This document shows, piece after piece, positions 26,593 to 35,173 of a stretch of DNA of 64,000 nucleotides (its first letter is position 1; each line of letters starts with the position of its first letter). The notes beneath the pieces are model-generated. The model was not told the DNA's origin, did not search any database, and saw only the letters and a list, made by a program, of their open reading frames with translations. This DNA is from DATFVA01 sp963832715. Its GTDB lineage: Bacteria; Bacteroidota; Ignavibacteria; Ignavibacteriales; Ignavibacteriaceae. Position numbers and translations under genes: made by a program. Where the stretch lies: assembly GCA_963832715.1 (NCBI GenBank), contig CAWHVB010000008.1, positions 244,072-308,071 on the forward strand, read 5' to 3'.

Positions 26593-27573
26593 ATGAACCG
26601 CTTGATTTTTACTTCTTTACTTTTGGTATTTATAACAACCTTTCTTTCAGCACAGGAAGCACCTGCTGCCGGCAACGTTTATCAAATAACCCAGGGATAT
26701 GTTGATGCTGACGGTGTAATGATCTGGTATGAAGAATTCGGGAAGGGCGAACCACTGATGATCGTTCACGGAGGTCCCGGGGCAACGCACGACTATTTCC
26801 TTCCGTACCTTATTCCTCTTGCCAGGAACAACAGGTTAATATTTATTGATGAAAGAGGATCCGGCAAATCCGAACAGCTTGAGGACGTAAAAAAGTACAC
26901 TGTTGAAAATATGGTGGAAGATGTTGAAGCTGTAAGAAAAGCATTGGGACTTGGTAAAATAAACCTGCTGGGACATTCATACGGCGGCGTGCTCGCCCAG
27001 GCTTATGCCCTTAAGTATCAGCAGAATTTATCTCATCTTATTCTCTGCAGTACCTTCCCCAGCACTTCGGAAATGAACCAGGTTTTCGATAAGATTAAGG
27101 AAAATATGGCTCCTGAACTAAGGGACCGGATCAACAAGATGGAAAAAGAAGGCTTATACGGGCATGGCCTGCCGTATGAACAAAACCGCTATACAGAAGA
27201 ATATATGAAAGCTGCCTGGGGTGAGGGATATTTTCCTTACCTGTATCAGCGCAGACCCGATCCTGCTTATGACCCTGCCAGCGGGGGATTTGCCTGGGAC
27301 CTTTACCGCGAAATGTGGGGATCAGACGGCGAATATATAATCGATGGAAATCTTAAGTCCGTTGAATATGTTGATCAGCTTCATACTATTAAGGTTCCCA
27401 CTCTCGTCAATTGCGGGGATAATGATGAATGCGCACCTTCGTTGTCAAAGGAGATGCATGAAAAAATTCCCGGCTCAAAACTGGTTATTTTTCCTCAGAG
27501 CGGTCATATGACATTTGTTGATCAGCCTGATATGTTCATAAAGACTATCAATGATTTTCTGCATCGGCAGTAA
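26593..27573 (+). CDS. Secreted alpha/beta hydrolase, proline iminopeptidase-like (S33)
   Basis: The start at 26593 has GGGAGAA upstream and gives 326 residues with a signal peptide (LLLVFITTFLSAQ). Family features are the oxyanion motif VHGGPGATHDYF (~58), FIDERGSGKSE (~84), nucleophile Ser129 in LLGHSYGGV, Asp in NCGDNDECAP and His in PQSGHMTF. These define an S33 alpha/beta hydrolase resembling proline iminopeptidases, which remove N-terminal proline from peptides. It is periplasmic or outside the cell. Substrate specificity is not certain. Confidence 0.85.
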   Translation: MNRLIFTSLLLVFITTFLSAQEAPAAGNVYQITQGYVDADGVMIWYEEFGKGEPLMIVHGGPGATHDYFLPYLIPLARNNRLIFIDERGSGKSEQLEDVKKYTVENMVEDVEAVRKALGLGKINLLGHSYGGVLAQAYALKYQQNLSHLILCSTFPSTSEMNQVFDKIKENMAPELRDRINKMEKEGLYGHGLPYEQNRYTEEYMKAAWGEGYFPYLYQRRPDPAYDPASGGFAWDLYREMWGSDGEYIIDGNLKSVEYVDQLHTIKVPTLVNCGDNDECAPSLSKEMHEKIPGSKLVIFPQSGHMTFVDQPDMFIKTINDFLHRQ

Positions 27574-27902
27574 ACGGCTGTCCGGTTAAATAGGATTTTT
27601 TGCAGCGGTCTTTTATTCTTAACATTTGAAATTATTACGGGTTCGTCCAAAAAGTAAGATAACGGCATCCTTAGCCGTCAGGCAGATCTTCGACCGGTAA
27701 ATCTTAACAAATTGAAGGATTTCTCCCTCCGGTCGAAATGACAATATTACTTTTTAGTCAGCTCTGCCTGAATGCGAATGAAGTTAAATACTGACTTTCC
27801 TTATCCTGACCTTGTAATATACCTTACAAAATCCTATTATCTTTGGTCCCAGGGAATTATCGGACCGGTATTTATGTTCTAAGATTAAACAATGAAAGAT
27901 AT
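27574..27902. other. Intergenic region with a dispersed-repeat element
   Basis: This 329-bp gap holds no supported gene. It contains a small repeat of the GTCATTTCGA...GAGAAATC type (27718-27742) and a nearby fragment TTCGACCGG at ~27690. The remainder is AT-rich and likely carries the promoter for the next gene. Confidence 0.45.
27718..27742 (-). repeat. Dispersed GTCATTTCGA...GAGAAATC repeat, short form
   Basis: Read on the minus strand, this 25-bp unit begins GTCATTTCGACCGG and ends GGGAGAAATC. It shares both ends with the two 62-bp elements at 59907 and 60609. It appears to be a shorter member of the same intergenic repeat family. Confidence 0.5.
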
Positions 27903-29351
27903 ATGAAAATATTATTGACCGGTTCGACAGGTTATGTAGGAAAAAGACTTCTTCCGGTCCTGCTTCAGCAGGGACACCGGGTTATCTGCTGCGTTCGCGA
28001 TAAAAACAGGTTCCCCTCCGATGGTATTTATAACCATCCCGGTATTGCTTTATTTGAAGTGGATTTTCTGAAAGACTCTTCCGCTCCCGAGTTTATTAAG
28101 GATATTGATGCCGCCTACTATCTCATCCACTCAATGAGTACAAATTTTAAGGATTTTGAAAAGCTTGAAGCAATAACCGCGGACAATTTTGTTGAAATGA
28201 TGAACGGGACCTCCGCAAAGCAGATAATTTATCTCGGCGGAATAACAAAAGGAGAAAAGCTCTCAAGGCATTTGTCATCAAGAAAAAAAGTTGAAGAGAT
28301 TCTGAGTAAAAGCAGGGTTCCCCTGACTTCATTAAAAGTGGGCATTATTGTCGGCTCAGGCAGTGCATCATTCGAAATCATCCGTGATCTTGTAGAAAAG
28401 CTTCCTGTCATGATAGCCCCCAAATGGTTGAATATAAGGCACCAGCCTGTTTCCATAAGAAACGTACTTGAATATCTTTCGGGTGTTTTATTGAGGGAAG
28501 AAACTTTTAATAAATCGTATGATATAGGCGGTCCTGATATACTGACATATAAGGAGATGCTGCTTAAGTTTGCCGAAGTGCGCGGCCTGAAAAGGCTGAT
28601 TATTACTGTTCCGGTAATGACGCCGAGACTCTCATCCTACTGGCTTTATTTTGTCACCTCAACTTCATACAAATTAGCGATCAATCTTGTCAACAGTATG
28701 AAACTGGAACTAACAGCAGAAAAAAATGAACTTGAAGATATTCTCGGTATTACTCCGGTTGCATATGAAGAAGCAGTAACCCTTGCATTTCAAAAAATCG
28801 AAAAGAATAATGTGGCTTCAAGCTGGAAAGATTCACTTGTTTCAAGTTCATCGGATAATCTGTTTCTTAATCATCTTAATGTTCCATCCGATGGATGTTT
28901 CGTAGATAGAAGAGAAAAACAGTTTGATATAAGTGCAGAAGAGGTTGTTAGTAATATCTGGTCTATCGGCGGTGACCGCGGATGGTATTACGCGGACTGG
29001 TTATGGCGTATCCGGGGTTTTATGGATAAGCTCATGGGCGGAGTCGGATTAAGACGCGGCAGGACAAATGCGCAGACAATACATGCCGGCGATACTCTCG
29101 ATTTCTGGAGGGTGCTTTCTGCAGACAGAAAAAACAGGCGGCTTCTCCTGTATGCCGAGATGAAATTACCCGGAGAAGCCTGGCTTGAATTTAAGATCGT
29201 TAAAAAAGATTCGGAAGAAGTCTTACAGCAGACCGCAACCTTCCGTCCTAAAGGATTGCTGGGAAGATTGTACTGGTATTCAGTGCTTCCATTTCATTAT
29301 TTTGTATTTGATGGAATGGCCGCGAATATAATTAAGTACAAACAGCAATGA
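27903..29351 (+). CDS. NAD(P)-binding Rossmann protein with C-terminal DUF2867-like domain
   Basis: The start at 27903 (MKILLTGSTGYVGKR) places the dinucleotide loop GSTGYVGKRLLP right at the N-terminus; the frame upstream is open but unrelated. The protein has 482 residues. Residues ~1-290 are an NmrA/atypical short-chain dehydrogenase domain (YLIHSM, YLGGITKGEKLSRHLSSR). Residues ~320-482 match the DUF2867 pattern (WSIGGDRGWYYADWLWRIRGFMD, KGLLGRLYWYSVLPFHYFVFDGM). Members with this fusion are found in many bacteria but their substrate is unknown. No signal peptide is present. Confidence 0.85.
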   Translation: MKILLTGSTGYVGKRLLPVLLQQGHRVICCVRDKNRFPSDGIYNHPGIALFEVDFLKDSSAPEFIKDIDAAYYLIHSMSTNFKDFEKLEAITADNFVEMMNGTSAKQIIYLGGITKGEKLSRHLSSRKKVEEILSKSRVPLTSLKVGIIVGSGSASFEIIRDLVEKLPVMIAPKWLNIRHQPVSIRNVLEYLSGVLLREETFNKSYDIGGPDILTYKEMLLKFAEVRGLKRLIITVPVMTPRLSSYWLYFVTSTSYKLAINLVNSMKLELTAEKNELEDILGITPVAYEEAVTLAFQKIEKNNVASSWKDSLVSSSSDNLFLNHLNVPSDGCFVDRREKQFDISAEEVVSNIWSIGGDRGWYYADWLWRIRGFMDKLMGGVGLRRGRTNAQTIHAGDTLDFWRVLSADRKNRRLLLYAEMKLPGEAWLEFKIVKKDSEEVLQQTATFRPKGLLGRLYWYSVLPFHYFVFDGMAANIIKYKQQ

Positions 29352-29383
29352 ATCAGGTGAAGACTTCAGCGAACTAAAAATTA

Positions 29384-29689
29384 TCAGGCGTATTTTTTGC
29401 CGATTTCTTCCAATCCGGATTTCTGAATTTCTTCAGGGGTAATTACGATATCATACTTTATATCGGCATTGAACTGCAGGAAAAAGGGCTCGGCATATTT
29501 CACATAATCACCGCCGCTGTTCACATTGACAACCATAAATATATTCCGCTTCCCTTCATTGAGAGAAAAGTAAGCAGCTTCCGGTTTCAAATCTGCCATC
29601 ATCTTGTTGAGAACATTTCCAACTGTCCCTTTCTTTATCATTGCATTAAAGGGATCGTGAGGGAATGTGATGGTTAATATCATCTTCAT
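29384..29689 (-). CDS. Hypothetical small protein, 101 aa
   Basis: A soluble protein not assigned to a family by eye. Its alternating beta and alpha pattern (MILTITFPHDPF, TVGNVLNKMMADLKPEAAYF, GKRNIFMVVNV, FNADIKYDIVITPEE) would fit a dimeric ferredoxin-like alpha/beta barrel. AGGAGACTGAA precedes the ATG. It converges with the DUF2867-like gene and is upstream of nothing co-directional within 300 bp. Function unknown. Confidence 0.6.
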   Translation of the reverse strand: MKMILTITFPHDPFNAMIKKGTVGNVLNKMMADLKPEAAYFSLNEGKRNIFMVVNVNSGGDYVKYAEPFFLQFNADIKYDIVITPEEIQKSGLEEIGKKYA

Positions 29690-29872
29690 TTCAGTCTCCT
29701 TTTATAATTATTAATGATTATCCAATGACGGTTTCAGTATTCTGCAGGGGGTAATGCGAAAATTGGTTCCCAAGTATAAGCGGCAATCCTTAAGTTGAGA
29801 TTAATTCTGAATTAATCAATATTTAATTAAATGATCTGAATCAGGATGGGTTACTCTCCGGGCTTAGGTTAT

Positions 29873-31441
29873 CTATCTCATAAGAATCATTTTTCGGGTC
29901 ATAGTAGATTTTCCTGCCTTAAGAGTATAAAAGTATATTCCGCTGCTGAGTTTCGAAGCATCAAACTGAACAGCGTAAACTCCTGCAGTTTGTGTTTCAT
30001 TAACCAGTGAAGCATCTTCATTTCCAAGTATATCGTAAACCTTCAGTGAAACAAAACTATTCTCCGGCAGCTCATACCTGATTACTGTTGACGGGTTAAA
30101 AGGATTCGGATAGTTCTGATACAAATAAAATCCGGCAGGCTGTTTTACTTCAATCTGAACCTCATTTGAATAATTATACTGCCCGTTGAAATCAATCTGC
30201 TTCAGCCTGTAGCAGTTCAGTCCTGGGGATGGATTATTATCTGTGAATGAATATGACTGCATCTGCGCGGTTGTTCCGTTTCCATCAGCATATCCTATTT
30301 TCTGCCATTGATGTCCGCTTTTCCTTTCGATATCAAAACCTTTGTTGTTAGTCTCAGTTGCTGTCATCCAGTACACTGTAAGCTTGCCCGCGTCGTAAAT
30401 TGCTGAAAACGATTGGAGATTAACCGGGGTAATATCAGCTCCTTTATAAACCCCGCTGCTGCCTGTGCCGGCAAAAATTATGTCATTGGAATTACCGCAC
30501 AATGAGCGAACCAGCTGGGTAGACGGCAGTCCGCTGTTAAGTGTATCCCAGGTACTGCCGGCATCCGAAGAACGAAAGACATTGTAGGCATCAGGACTGA
30601 AAGTATTGGCGGATACATAAACCCTGTCCTGGTGATCCACATATAATGCCTGCACTTCTCCGCTGTTTCCGCTGTATAAACCCAGGCTCTGCCAGGTTAC
30701 TCCGTTATCGGTCGATCTGTACAGAAGACTGACCTGTACAGCAGCAGTACTGATCCCAACAAACATATTTCCCTGTGAATCGGCTCCGATAGAAGTTGGA
30801 TACGCAATAGGGAATCCGGGGAAGCCATTCCAGGTTGATCCGTTGTCGGTTGAATATAGTAATCCGCCTAGTCCGCCTGACACTATGATCCTGCCGTCCG
30901 GTAGTTTCATCAGGTCAGATGCATCCCAGCTGGCCACATTCAAAAGCTGCCAGCTGCTGCCGCCGTTCACGGATCTGACAATCTCCGTAGCAACGTCGCC
31001 GAGTGTGGGTCCTATGGTAAAAGCTATGACAGCCACGATAGTGTCGGTACCCGAAAAAGCTATCCCTCCTCCGTAGAAAAAATTGTTGGGACGTGATGAA
31101 GTGTAGACGATGTTCCAGCTTAACCCGTCATCTGTAGAACGCTGAATAAACAAGGCCGATGTGGTATTGCATACTGCATAAATATACCCATCGGGTGAAG
31201 TTTTAAGAGCAGAAACATTCTGGCTGGTTATCCCTGTCAGATTCCAGGAATTGCCCTCATTTGTTGATCTGTAAATACCGTGGTTGTGGCTGTATGCCAG
31301 TATGGTCCCCGCAGAACTGCATTCAATGGCTTGTACAAAATCGCTTCCGGCAAGACTGCCCGTTGGAGTCCAGAATTCCTGTGCACCGGCACTAATAAAA
31401 AATGAAAGAAATAGCTGAACGGTTATGTAAAACTTCTTCAT
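29873..31441 (-). CDS. T9SS-exported beta-propeller protein with BNR-like repeats
   Basis: The start at 31441 has GGAGCTCTG upstream and gives 522 residues with a signal peptide (QLFLSFFISAGAQ). Residues ~25-345 hold at least six BNR/sialidase-type repeats (IYRSTNEGNSW, RSTDDGLSW, RSVNGGSSW, YSTDNGSTW, RSTDNGVTW, RSSDAGSTW), which make a propeller. A TATETNNKGFDIERK stretch then links to the sorting domain (LYQNYPNPFNPSTVIRYELP, KVYDILGNEDASLV, SGIYFYTLKAGKS, RKMILMR). It is a surface protein; no glycosidase active site can be claimed. Confidence 0.88.
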   Translation of the reverse strand: MKKFYITVQLFLSFFISAGAQEFWTPTGSLAGSDFVQAIECSSAGTILAYSHNHGIYRSTNEGNSWNLTGITSQNVSALKTSPDGYIYAVCNTTSALFIQRSTDDGLSWNIVYTSSRPNNFFYGGGIAFSGTDTIVAVIAFTIGPTLGDVATEIVRSVNGGSSWQLLNVASWDASDLMKLPDGRIIVSGGLGGLLYSTDNGSTWNGFPGFPIAYPTSIGADSQGNMFVGISTAAVQVSLLYRSTDNGVTWQSLGLYSGNSGEVQALYVDHQDRVYVSANTFSPDAYNVFRSSDAGSTWDTLNSGLPSTQLVRSLCGNSNDIIFAGTGSSGVYKGADITPVNLQSFSAIYDAGKLTVYWMTATETNNKGFDIERKSGHQWQKIGYADGNGTTAQMQSYSFTDNNPSPGLNCYRLKQIDFNGQYNYSNEVQIEVKQPAGFYLYQNYPNPFNPSTVIRYELPENSFVSLKVYDILGNEDASLVNETQTAGVYAVQFDASKLSSGIYFYTLKAGKSTMTRKMILMR

Positions 31442-31592
31442 CAGAGCTCCATTAATATTTGTGGTTAGGGTTCCAGGAATCAATGATAAAATAGTAATGG
31501 ATATGTCTTAAAAGGGACAGCTTGCAGCGGTTAACTTTACCGGCTGAAACATTTTTTCTGCGTCGTCATTTCGGATCTTATAAAGTAAGAAA

Positions 31593-31622
31593 GGGGAGTA
31601 ATAACAATTATTATTACTCCCC
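31593..31622 (-). terminator. Strong hairpin terminator downstream of mscS
   Basis: A perfect 12-bp stem GGGGAGTAATAA / TTATTACTCCCC (31593-31604 with 31611-31622) with a 6-base loop lies 7 bp after the mscS stop. On the minus strand it runs into TTTCTTACTTT. Confidence 0.85.
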
Positions 31623-31629
31623 GGGTTCA

Positions 31630-32505
31630 TTAGACTGGTGTTTTTGCCGCAGCGTTCAGTTCCTGCTGATTCGCTTCATTTGTGTATAAATGAATATCTC
31701 TCTGCGGGAAGGGGATCGAAATACCCGATTCATCAAAAGCAATTTTAACTTTTTCGTGAGTATCGAAATATATCCCCCAGTAATCTGCAGAATCGCACCA
31801 AACCCTGACGTTGAAGTTGACTGAGTTATCGCCCAGTTCTCCCACTACGATCTGCGGTGCCGGTTCCTTTTTGATTCTTGCATCTGAATCTACAAGTTTC
31901 TTTAATACAAGCTTTGCCATTTCAATACTGTCGCCGTATCCGATTCCGAATACCATATCAACCCGCCTTTGGGGTTCAGTGGAAAAATTCACCATACTTC
32001 CGTTTGATAAGGCGCCGTTCGGTATTATCACTGTTTTATTATCAGGGGTTTTAAGGATAGTAGTAAAAATGGTTATCTCACTAACAGTTCCCATATAACC
32101 CTGGGCTTCCAGAAAGTCACCTACTTTAAAAGGCTTGAACATCAGGATTATAACACCGCCCGCAAAGTTTGCAAGACCGCCCTGCAGGGCAAGTCCTACT
32201 GCCAGTCCTGCTGCTCCTATAACAGCTACAAATGATGTTGTTGCAATACCAATCATAGACGCCACACTGATCAGCAGAAGGACTTTTAGAAGAATTCCGA
32301 AAAAACCGCTCAGGAATTTTCTCAGTGAAATCTCCATATTTGAGCGTTCCATTGCCCTGTTGGTACCCTTTAAAACAAGCTTTATTATCCAGAGCCCAAT
32401 CAGAAGCACAAGTATGGCAAGAAGTAATTTCGGTCCGTAATCAACGGCCAAATCAATTAATTTCTGTGAATAATGCTGCAGGCTGTTTGCATTGATACTG
32501 TCCAT
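31630..32505 (-). CDS. mscS: Small-conductance mechanosensitive channel MscS
   Basis: A 291-residue inner-membrane channel that opens under membrane tension to release solutes. It has three membrane segments: ~20-45, ~65-85 and the pore helix ~90-120 with the Ala/Gly-rich packing motif (AAGLAVGLALQGGLANFAGG). The beta domain FKVGDFLEAQGYMGTVSEI follows, then NGALSNGSMVNFS and the C-terminal alpha/beta vestibule (FDESGISIPFPQRDIHLY). An AAGAGGAAA site precedes the ATG. It is monocistronic with its own terminator. Confidence 0.93.
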   Translation of the reverse strand: MDSINANSLQHYSQKLIDLAVDYGPKLLLAILVLLIGLWIIKLVLKGTNRAMERSNMEISLRKFLSGFFGILLKVLLLISVASMIGIATTSFVAVIGAAGLAVGLALQGGLANFAGGVIILMFKPFKVGDFLEAQGYMGTVSEITIFTTILKTPDNKTVIIPNGALSNGSMVNFSTEPQRRVDMVFGIGYGDSIEMAKLVLKKLVDSDARIKKEPAPQIVVGELGDNSVNFNVRVWCDSADYWGIYFDTHEKVKIAFDESGISIPFPQRDIHLYTNEANQQELNAAAKTPV

Positions 32506-32560
32506 TATTTCCTCTTGTTATGGAATGAATTACTGATGTGATAATAGAATATAAAAAAAT

Positions 32561-32580
32561 AGCCTTACAGATGTAAGGCT
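32561..32580 (-). terminator. Hairpin terminator downstream of the dienelactone hydrolase gene
   Basis: An 8-bp stem AGCCTTAC / GTAAGGCT (32561-32568 with 32573-32580), 4-base loop, is followed on the minus strand by ATTTTTTTATA. It ends transcription of the gene at 32651-33469. Confidence 0.8.
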
Positions 32581-32650
32581 TTATGGAAAAAACGGGATAG
32601 GCCGTAAGAAGGGAGGAATGATCCTGTCCCTTCGAACAGTCCAAATAATA

Positions 32651-33469
32651 TTACTTAAAAATCCGGCTGAAGAATTCCTTCATGTCCTTCCAGCTCTGTT
32701 CATCCGCCTGCTTGTTGTAAGCCAGGGGCAAATTAAACTCTTTACCGAGACTGTCAGCGGCAGGATTAGTAAAGCTGTGCTTTGCTCCCTCATAATTCTT
32801 AAATGTATAAGCTATTCCTGCGCTGTCCATCATCGATCTGAACTTTGTAACTTTTTCAGGGGGATTGAAAGGGTCAGCCGCGCCGTTGCAGACAAGTATC
32901 GCAGCTTTAACTGAATCGGGATTTTTAGGCGCCTGTGTCGGCAGGTCGCCGTGAAAACTTACCACACCATTCAGCGGAGCGCCCCCCAGTGCCATCCGAA
33001 GTACGACTCCTCCTCCGAAACAGTAGCCGATTGCAGCAAGATTTGAAGTATCTGTCTGCGGCTGATTCTTCAGAAGTGCAAGTCCTGCATCAAACCTCGC
33101 CTGCGCAGTATCCATATGCTCCATAACTGCCTGGGCAAACTTGCCTGCATTATCCGGGTGTTCTGCTGTTTTACCGCTGCCGTACATATCTATTGCCAGT
33201 GCAATGTAGCCGAGGGCTGCAAGTGAATCTGCACGATGTCTTGCATAATCGTTCATTCCCCACCATTCATGCACTACTATAATTCCAGGTCTTTTTCCTG
33301 TTTTACTGCTGTCGTATGCAAGGTACCCTTTAAGCGGGGTTCCGTCTGATGAATAGCTTACTTCTTTGGAAAAGATGGAAGGGCCCTCTTCTTTTACCGG
33401 TTCTTCTTTTTTCTGCGTACATCCGTAAACAATAAGCATACTTAAAAGAAATATAAAAGCGTATTTCAT
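32651..33469 (-). CDS. Dienelactone hydrolase family lipoprotein
   Basis: The start at 33469 has AGGAAAG upstream and gives 272 residues. The N-terminus is a lipoprotein signal (LLSMLIVYGC, lipobox Cys). The mature protein is a dienelactone-hydrolase-type alpha/beta hydrolase: VVHEWWGMNDYARHRADSLA, nucleophile Cys in AIGYCFGGGVVL, Asp in GAADPFNPPEK and His in EGAKHSFTNP. The family cleaves dienelactones or other esters; here it is anchored in an envelope membrane. The frame is open upstream of the chosen start but without a family match. Confidence 0.88.
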   Translation of the reverse strand: MKYAFIFLLSMLIVYGCTQKKEEPVKEEGPSIFSKEVSYSSDGTPLKGYLAYDSSKTGKRPGIIVVHEWWGMNDYARHRADSLAALGYIALAIDMYGSGKTAEHPDNAGKFAQAVMEHMDTAQARFDAGLALLKNQPQTDTSNLAAIGYCFGGGVVLRMALGGAPLNGVVSFHGDLPTQAPKNPDSVKAAILVCNGAADPFNPPEKVTKFRSMMDSAGIAYTFKNYEGAKHSFTNPAADSLGKEFNLPLAYNKQADEQSWKDMKEFFSRIFK

Positions 33470-34112
33470 AAAGCTTTCCTCATAATTGTGGATCAATCGA
33501 TATAATAAGATTATAAAGCAGGGAGAATAAATCCACATTGTGAATCTTTTTCCGGGATTCAATTGCTCTGGAGCACTTCAGAGAAATCTAATACCAGGCA
33601 GTATGCTTTTAGGCTATGAGGAAAAAAGAAATAAAATATGAACATTTTTTTGGAGGAAAATGAGTCGGTAAAACAGCAGTTAAGGCCCCGGCATAAATAA
33701 ACGCGGATATTTGTCCTTCATAATTATTTGCCAACAGGCAATATTATACTTGGTATTCATCAAATATTAGTCTATGTTGAACCGATACTTAAACCTCACC
33801 CTGAGGAAGGGCGGAAATCAGATAATTTGTTTAAATCACTTCTGAAACTCCTCTTCTCTCTCTAAGCATTGATGCGGTTCTCTGATACGGTTATATGTTC
33901 ACCTAATTCAAGTCAGCATTTCTTCAGTATCGGGAGAAAATATGAATTCCTATCGCAGAAGCCTGTTAATAATAAATACAAATTTACCCGGTTCATCCGG
34001 ATCTTCAAACCGAAATATCATTTAAGGTGAAACCCGGTCCAATGCCGTTTAATAGAAGAAGGTAATCCTGTAGAATAAGCAGTATTTACATTTAATAAAT
34101 GAGGAGTATGGA
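33470..34112. other. Gene-free intergenic region, ~640 bp
   Basis: This gap lies between divergent genes (dienelactone hydrolase on minus, OmpA protein on plus). It is AT-rich and has no convincing reading frame, tRNA or repeat. It should hold both promoters; a GAGGAG ribosome site appears just before 34113. Confidence 0.4.
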
Positions 34113-34997
34113 ATGCTTAAGACGAATATAACAATAATGGCTGCAGCAATTTTGCTGTTCTCCCTTTCAGAGACAAGTGCTCAGAATGAAGGTGTACCGT
34201 TTATAAAAGCTTTTGAAGGTTCATATATAGAAGGTCAGGAGGTAAAGGAGTTTGATGAACAGCAGCTTGTGCTGGGCAAAGTTCAGAATGACGGTTCGGT
34301 AAAAACTGTAAAGCTTGAAGGAAAAGTAACAAGACTTGATTACCGTGATCCTGACAACCGTACTTCACTTGAACGTATACGGAACTATGAAGATGCGTTC
34401 AAACAAGCCGGTTATGAAATAAAATTTATCTGCAGCAAAGAAGAGTGCGGACCGGAAATTCAAATAGAGTCTATCGGCTTTTATCCGCCTGAACGTTACC
34501 TGACAGCTTTTCAAAAGCGTGAAGAGGGAAATATATGGATCGGAGTTTTTGTAGCTGAGGGTCCGTGGACGAAAATAAGAATTGTTGAAGAAAAACCCAT
34601 GGAGACCGGAATGGTGAAAATAACCGCAGAACTCCTGAAAACCAATATCCTTAAAGATGGTCATATGCCGGTTTATGGAATATACTTTGAAACGGGTAAA
34701 TACGAAATAAAACCTGAATCTGCTGAAACATTAAAAGAAATTGCTTCTTTCCTGAAAAACAATTCATCGCTTCAGGTATACGTGGTTGGTCATACTGATA
34801 ATGCCGGAAAGCTGAATGATAATATGGAGCTTTCTCAAAAACGTGCAGAAGCAGTAGTAAACCGGTTAATTACAGAATATAAAGTATCTTCGTCAAGTAT
34901 TCAGGCACACGGGGTGGGACCATTAGTCCCCGTTGCCACCAACGATACTGATAAGGGAAAAGGATTTAACCGGAGAGTCGAAATAGTAAAAAGATAG
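34113..34997 (+). CDS. OmpA-family protein
   Basis: A 294-residue envelope protein with a signal peptide (AAAILLFSLSETSAQ). Residues ~28-190 resemble DUF4892, including a region KFICSKEECGPEI. Residues ~185-294 are the OmpA C-terminal peptidoglycan-binding domain: YFETGKYEIKPESAETLKEI, VYVVGHTDNAG, LSQKRAEAVVNRLI and GFNRRVEIVKR with the conserved Asp and Arg. It likely ties the outer membrane to the cell wall. An AGGAGTATGGA site precedes the ATG. Confidence 0.88.
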   Translation: MLKTNITIMAAAILLFSLSETSAQNEGVPFIKAFEGSYIEGQEVKEFDEQQLVLGKVQNDGSVKTVKLEGKVTRLDYRDPDNRTSLERIRNYEDAFKQAGYEIKFICSKEECGPEIQIESIGFYPPERYLTAFQKREEGNIWIGVFVAEGPWTKIRIVEEKPMETGMVKITAELLKTNILKDGHMPVYGIYFETGKYEIKPESAETLKEIASFLKNNSSLQVYVVGHTDNAGKLNDNMELSQKRAEAVVNRLITEYKVSSSSIQAHGVGPLVPVATNDTDKGKGFNRRVEIVKR

Positions 34998-35063
34998 AAG
35001 AAAAGAAACCCGGAACAGTATTATTTCGAATACTATCTTTATTTAATAACAATTAAAATGTTG

Positions 35064-35083
35064 AGTCCGGCCGCTGCCGGACT
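35064..35083. terminator. GC-rich hairpin after the OmpA gene
   Basis: An 8-bp perfect stem AGTCCGGC / GCCGGACT with a CGCT loop lies ~66 bp after the OmpA stop. It sits between convergent genes and could stop transcription, although no clear T-run follows. A weaker stem lies at 35017-35034 followed by ATCTTTATTT. Confidence 0.5.
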
Positions 35084-35173
35084 CTGCCGGAACAATTGAA
35101 TGAAAATTCAAAATACCCCGCCGTTGGTCACCACTCCCCACCTCCATACCTCCAACATTCCATCCCCCTGGCC